64,000 bases of DNA. It comes from Pantoea allii. Lineage in GTDB: Bacteria > Pseudomonadota > Gammaproteobacteria > Enterobacterales > Enterobacteriaceae. A program made the position numbers and the translations under genes. Below, piece by piece: positions 60,374 through 64,000 of the stretch (positions are counted from its first letter, which is position 1; the number at the start of each line of letters is the position of its first letter). The stretch covers positions 558,001 to 622,000 of the forward strand of contig NZ_NTMH01000040.1 of assembly GCF_002307475.1 (NCBI RefSeq). Reading direction: 5' to 3'. Under the pieces are notes generated by a model that saw only the letters and a list, made by a program, of their open reading frames with translations, was not told the DNA's origin and searched no databases.

Positions 60374-61855
60374 ATGAGCATGCGTAATAGTGTGGCGATT
60401 GATTTAGGCGCATCGAGCGGACGCGTGATGCTTGCACAGTGGACGGCCGCCAGCCAGCAGATCAGGCTGCGCGAAGTGCGCCGCTTTACCAATCAACGCG
60501 TTTGCCAGGCCGGCTATGACTGCTGGGATCTGGACAGGCTGGAGCACGAGATCCGGGCTGGGCTGGCGCAACTGGATGAAGAGGGCATTGTGCCCGACAG
60601 CATCGGCATTGATACCTGGGGCGTGGATTTGGTGTTACTGGATGCCGAGGGAGCACGCGTCGGTGAGGCGGTGAGCTACCGGGACCCGCGCACCGAAGGC
60701 CTGATGAAACAGGCCATCGAGGACCTGGGGCAGCAGGCCATTTATCAACGTACCGGTATTCAGTTCCTGCCTTTTAATACCTTATATCAGCTGCGTGCTC
60801 TGCATCTGCAACAGCCGGACTGGCAGGCGCGGGTCAAACATGCGCTGATGATCCCGGACTATCTGCATTATCGCCTGACGGGCGTGATGAACTGGGAATA
60901 CACCAATGCCACCACGACGCAGTTGCTGAACATCCACAGCGGTGAGTGGGATACTGACCTGTTGGCCTGGGCGGGCGTCGATCCCGCGTGGTTCGGTAAA
61001 CCCCAGCCTCCGGGCAACAGGGTCGGTCACTTTATCAGCGCGAGCGGTAAACCGATTCCGGTCATCGCCGTGGCCACCCACGATACGGCCAGCGCCGTTC
61101 TGGCGACGCCGCTCCTGGCGGACAACACCGCCTACCTCAGTTCGGGCACCTGGTCGCTGATGGGGATTGAAAGCCTGCAACCCTGTGTGAGTGACGCGGC
61201 GATGAATGCCAACGTCACCAATGAAGGCGGCGCGGAAGGCTACCGGGTACTGAAAAACATTATGGGATTATGGCTGCTGCAGCGCGTCTGCTCGGAACGT
61301 GGCATCCACGATTTGTGCGCGTTGATTGACGCCGCCGCCCGTCAACCAGCCTGCCAGGCGTTGATCAATCCCAACGATGCCCGATTCATCAATCCTGAAA
61401 ATATGGTGCAGGCCATTCAACATGCCTGTGCAGAACAGGCAATGCCGGTTCCGCATACCGACGCCGCACTGGCCCGCACGATTTTTGACAGCCTGGCGCT
61501 GCTCTACCGCCAGACGATGGAGGAGCTCAGCCAGTTGCGCGGCACGCCATTGCGCCAGTTGCATGTTGTCGGCGGCGGCAGCCAGAACCCGCTGCTGAAC
61601 CAGCTGTGCGCCGATGCCTGCCAGTTGCCGGTGCTGGCGGGGCCGGTTGAGGCCTCCACGCTCGGCAATGTCGGCTGCCAGCTGATTGCACTGGGAGAAC
61701 TGCGCGATGTCGCTGAACTCCGCCGCTGCATCAGCCGCAATTTCCCGTTAGAAACTTTTACTCCGCAGAATCACAGCGCCTTTGCAGCCCATCAGGCTCG
61801 CTTCGCCGCGCTGTGCCAACCCGCTAAGGAATGTGCTTATGACAAAGCTGATTGA
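60374..61855 (+). CDS. rhaB: Rhamnulokinase RhaB
   Basis: This 493-residue FGGY-family kinase phosphorylates L-rhamnulose at O-1 with ATP. The phosphate-binding loop [19 protein letters not shown] opens the protein. [55 protein letters not shown] and [20 protein letters not shown] follow as in E. coli RhaB. AGGAAG lies about nine bases before ATG 60374; eight extra codons upstream are dropped. The gene overlaps rhaA by 17 bases. Confidence 0.96.
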   Translation: MSMRNSVAIDLGASSGRVMLAQWTAASQQIRLREVRRFTNQRVCQAGYDCWDLDRLEHEIRAGLAQLDEEGIVPDSIGIDTWGVDLVLLDAEGARVGEAVSYRDPRTEGLMKQAIEDLGQQAIYQRTGIQFLPFNTLYQLRALHLQQPDWQARVKHALMIPDYLHYRLTGVMNWEYTNATTTQLLNIHSGEWDTDLLAWAGVDPAWFGKPQPPGNRVGHFISASGKPIPVIAVATHDTASAVLATPLLADNTAYLSSGTWSLMGIESLQPCVSDAAMNANVTNEGGAEGYRVLKNIMGLWLLQRVCSERGIHDLCALIDAAARQPACQALINPNDARFINPENMVQAIQHACAEQAMPVPHTDAALARTIFDSLALLYRQTMEELSQLRGTPLRQLHVVGGGSQNPLLNQLCADACQLPVLAGPVEASTLGNVGCQLIALGELRDVAELRRCISRNFPLETFTPQNHSAFAAHQARFAALCQPAKECAYDKAD

Positions 61856-63095
61856 ACAGGCTTTTGAGCTGGCTAAACACCGTTACGCTGCTATTGGCGT
61901 CGATGTCGACCAGGTAATGACGCAACTGGATGAGATCCCGGTCTCCATGCACTGCTGGCAAGGCGACGACGTGCGTGGATTTGAAAATCCCAACGGCCAA
62001 CTGACGGGCGGTATCCAGGCAACCGGCAATTATCCCGGTCGGGCGCGCAATGCGGTTGAGCTGCGTGCCGATCTGGATAAAGCCATGTCGTTAATTCCCG
62101 GCCCGAAAAGAGTCAATCTGCATGCTATCTATCTGGAAAGTGATCAGCCGGTTGAGCGCGATGCAATTGAACCGCAGCATTTCCGTCACTGGGTCGAATG
62201 GGCAAAGCAAAACCAGCTCGGGCTGGATTTTAACCCGACCTGTTTTTCCCATGCGCACAGCGCGGAGGGTTTCACGCTGGCGCACGCCGATGCGGGCATC
62301 CGTCAGTTCTGGATCGATCACTGCAAAGCCAGCCGCCGCATTTCGGCTTACTTTGGTGAGCAGCTTGTCACGCCTTCCGTTATGAATATTTGGGTACCGG
62401 ATGGGATGAAAGATCTCACGGTCGATCGTGCGGCACCGCGCCAGCGTCTGGTCAGCTCACTGGATGCGATTATCAGCGAAAAATACAACCCGCAACACCA
62501 TATCGATGCGGTTGAAAGCAAGCTGTTTGGCATCGGTGCAGAGAGTTATACGGTAGGCTCCAACGAATTCTGCCTGGGCTTCGCCGCCAGTCGCCAGATT
62601 GCGCTGACACTGGATGCGGGCCATTTCCATCCTACCGAAGTGATCTCCGACAAAATCTCGACAGCGATGCTGTTTGTCCCGCGGCTGCTGCTGCACGTCA
62701 GCCGTCCGGTGCGCTGGGACAGCGATCATGTGGTCCTGTTGGATGATGAAACCCAGGCCATTGCCCATGAAATCGCACGCCAGAAGCTGTTCGATAAAGT
62801 GCATATCGGTCTCGACTTTTTTGACGCCTCAATCAACCGCATTGCCGCCTGGGTGATTGGCACACGCAATACCAAAAAAGCCTTGCTGCGTGCCCTGCTG
62901 GAACCGAGCGATCAGCTCAGAGCGCTGGAACGTGAAGGGGATTACACCGCGCGTCTGGCACTGCTCGAAGAGCAAAAATCTCTGCCGTGGCAGGCGGTCT
63001 GGGAAGCCTGGTGCCTGCGCCATGATGTGCCGGCCGATGCCAGCTGGCTGAGCGAGGTTCGTCACTATGAACACCACACATTGCGTCAACGCTAA
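61839..63095 (+). CDS. rhaA: L-rhamnose isomerase RhaA
   Basis: This 418-residue protein agrees with E. coli RhaA (419). It converts L-rhamnose to L-rhamnulose in the cytosol with two divalent metals. [20 protein letters not shown] opens it; [20 protein letters not shown] and [20 protein letters not shown] followed by [17 protein letters not shown] hold the metal and substrate residues. ATG 61839 lies inside the last codons of rhaB after a TAAGGA Shine-Dalgarno, so translation is coupled. Confidence 0.96.
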   Translation: MTKLIEQAFELAKHRYAAIGVDVDQVMTQLDEIPVSMHCWQGDDVRGFENPNGQLTGGIQATGNYPGRARNAVELRADLDKAMSLIPGPKRVNLHAIYLESDQPVERDAIEPQHFRHWVEWAKQNQLGLDFNPTCFSHAHSAEGFTLAHADAGIRQFWIDHCKASRRISAYFGEQLVTPSVMNIWVPDGMKDLTVDRAAPRQRLVSSLDAIISEKYNPQHHIDAVESKLFGIGAESYTVGSNEFCLGFAASRQIALTLDAGHFHPTEVISDKISTAMLFVPRLLLHVSRPVRWDSDHVVLLDDETQAIAHEIARQKLFDKVHIGLDFFDASINRIAAWVIGTRNTKKALLRALLEPSDQLRALEREGDYTARLALLEEQKSLPWQAVWEAWCLRHDVPADASWLSEVRHYEHHTLRQR

Positions 63096-63105
63096 GGAAA
63101 AGGCT

Positions 63106-63948
63106 ATGCAAACTATTTTGAACGCTGAGTTTGTGCAGGGGATGGTGAAAGTCACCAGTGATATGTGGCTGAAAGGCTGGGATGAGCGTAATGGCGGCAA
63201 TGTCAGCCTGCGCCTGTTACCGGAAGAGGTAGCCCCTTTTGCTGCCGATTTTTACGCGCAGCCGCGCTGTGTTGAGTTAAGTCAGCCTGTCCCGGACCTG
63301 GCCAACGACTGGTTTCTGGTCACGGGCTCGGGCAAGTTCTTTCGCAACGTTCAGCTTGATGCCGCGGACAGCCTGGTCCTGCTGCAGGTGGATGACAAAG
63401 GCTTGTCGTATCGCATCCATTGGGGGCTGAGTAACGGTGGAATGCCGACATCAGAACTGGCGTCCCATTTCCAGTCGCACGCTGTACGCAAACGCGTTAC
63501 GCAAGGGGCCGACAGGGTGATTATGCACTGCCATGCCACAAACTTTATGGCGCTGAGCTATGTCGTCAACCTCGACGCCGCGCGCTTCACTCGCCTGCTG
63601 TGGGAAGGCAGTACCGAATGCCTGGTGGTGTTTCCGGATGGCGTCGGGGTTCTGCCCTGGATGGTGCCCGGCACGGATGACATCGGTCAGGCGACCGCTG
63701 ACGAAATGGCCACTCACAGCCTGGTCATGTGGCCGTTCCACGGGATCTTTGGTGCAGGACCGACGCTGGATGACACCTTCGGCCTGATCGATACCGCGGA
63801 GAAGTCGTCTGAAGTGGTCGTGAAAGCCCTGTCGATGGGCGGCATACGTCAGAGCATCACGACGGCGCAGTTAATCGCGCTGGGTGAACGCTTTAATGTC
63901 AAGCCCTGGCCGGCGGCGCTTCAGGCGGTGCGCAGTGATGTTGCGTAA
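63106..63948 (+). CDS. rhaD: Rhamnulose-1-phosphate aldolase RhaD
   Basis: This 280-residue class II (zinc) aldolase splits L-rhamnulose 1-phosphate into dihydroxyacetone phosphate and L-lactaldehyde. [35 protein letters not shown] and [20 protein letters not shown] (zinc His residues) match the E. coli enzyme, which has 274 residues. AAGGAAAAGGCT precedes ATG 63106. It overlaps rhaM by 11 bases. Confidence 0.95.
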   Translation: MQTILNAEFVQGMVKVTSDMWLKGWDERNGGNVSLRLLPEEVAPFAADFYAQPRCVELSQPVPDLANDWFLVTGSGKFFRNVQLDAADSLVLLQVDDKGLSYRIHWGLSNGGMPTSELASHFQSHAVRKRVTQGADRVIMHCHATNFMALSYVVNLDAARFTRLLWEGSTECLVVFPDGVGVLPWMVPGTDDIGQATADEMATHSLVMWPFHGIFGAGPTLDDTFGLIDTAEKSSEVVVKALSMGGIRQSITTAQLIALGERFNVKPWPAALQAVRSDVA

Positions 63949-64000
63949 GGCGTTTGTGATGCAGGTGCATCCGGACTGCCACGATGAGTATCTGCGCCGT
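63938..64000 (+). CDS. rhaM: L-rhamnose mutarotase RhaM, N-terminal part (cut by window edge)
   Basis: The first 21 codons, [21 protein letters not shown], match the start of E. coli RhaM ([10 protein letters not shown]...). The ATG lies inside the end of rhaD, eight bases before the rhaD stop. The enzyme interconverts alpha and beta anomers of L-rhamnose. The rest is outside the window. Confidence 0.88.
   Translation, partial: MLRKAFVMQVHPDCHDEYLRR

Noticed and set aside
1-64000. tRNA, rRNA, prophage or complete IS element
   Set aside because: No tRNA arms, rRNA sequence, integrase or intact transposase could be read; only a short IS3-family fragment is present.

Overview
This looks like a chromosomal window from a member of the Enterobacteriaceae/Enterobacterales (Gammaproteobacteria). 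The support is a complete rhamnose regulon in the E. coli order (rhaT, rhaR, rhaS / rhaB, rhaA, rhaD, rhaM), near-identical YajD and clear YmjA (DUF2543) proteins, a YjiH/YjiG pair, CRP-like and Fur-like sites, and typical enterobacterial Shine-Dalgarno sequences. These genes are not neighbours in E. coli K-12, so the window mixes core and accessory genes. I cannot name the species. I saw no tRNA, rRNA, CRISPR array or complete insertion sequence.

Layout. 0-6 kb: a LysR gene cut by the window edge, divergent from yjiH-yjiG and an M20 amidohydrolase; then a decayed C45 acyltransferase and an APC amino-acid permease. 6-9 kb: ymjA, a stand-alone RibD-type deaminase, a VOC protein, an AraC remnant and yajD. 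9.4-11.5 kb: the two-gene mesX-mesD folate-independent methionine synthase. 12-16.5 kb: two LysR-controlled enzymes (an SDR and a nitrilase-family amidase). 17-25.2 kb: a visibly AT-richer locus with a lactose/cellobiose-type PTS split around a GH78 alpha-L-rhamnosidase, an AraC regulator, a LamB-like porin and a secreted esterase, just after an IS3-family remnant and a CRP-like site. 25.4-29.6 kb: an FhuA-like TonB receptor with a Fur-like site and an AraC regulator. 30-32 kb: a soluble FIST-domain chemoreceptor. 32-38 kb: small proteins, a glutathione peroxidase, and a LacI-controlled sugar isomerase/oxidoreductase pair. 38-50 kb: short modules of one to three genes, mostly a regulator plus a detoxification, redox or efflux gene. 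50-56.6 kb: a broken VOC gene, a candidate muramidase effector with a lysozyme-inhibitor-like immunity partner, acetyltransferases, a phosphatase and a NIPSNAP-like protein. 57.3-64 kb: the rha regulon.

Two things tie the window together. First, L-rhamnose set free by the GH78 enzyme would enter the pathway encoded at the right end: RhaA isomerase, RhaB kinase, RhaD aldolase. Second, a small repeat of one or two hairpins, with arms close to GTCCGCTT / AAGCGGAC, occurs at fourteen sites between 12.2 and 55.1 kb. It lies almost always at gene 3' ends and very often between convergent genes, so it separates the small accessory modules. I saw no copies in the first 12 kb or around the rha genes.

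The strongest leads are the rhamnoside PTS locus, the hairpin repeat, mesXD in this lineage, the effector/immunity pair, and a shared direct-repeat operator upstream of rhaB and rhaT.
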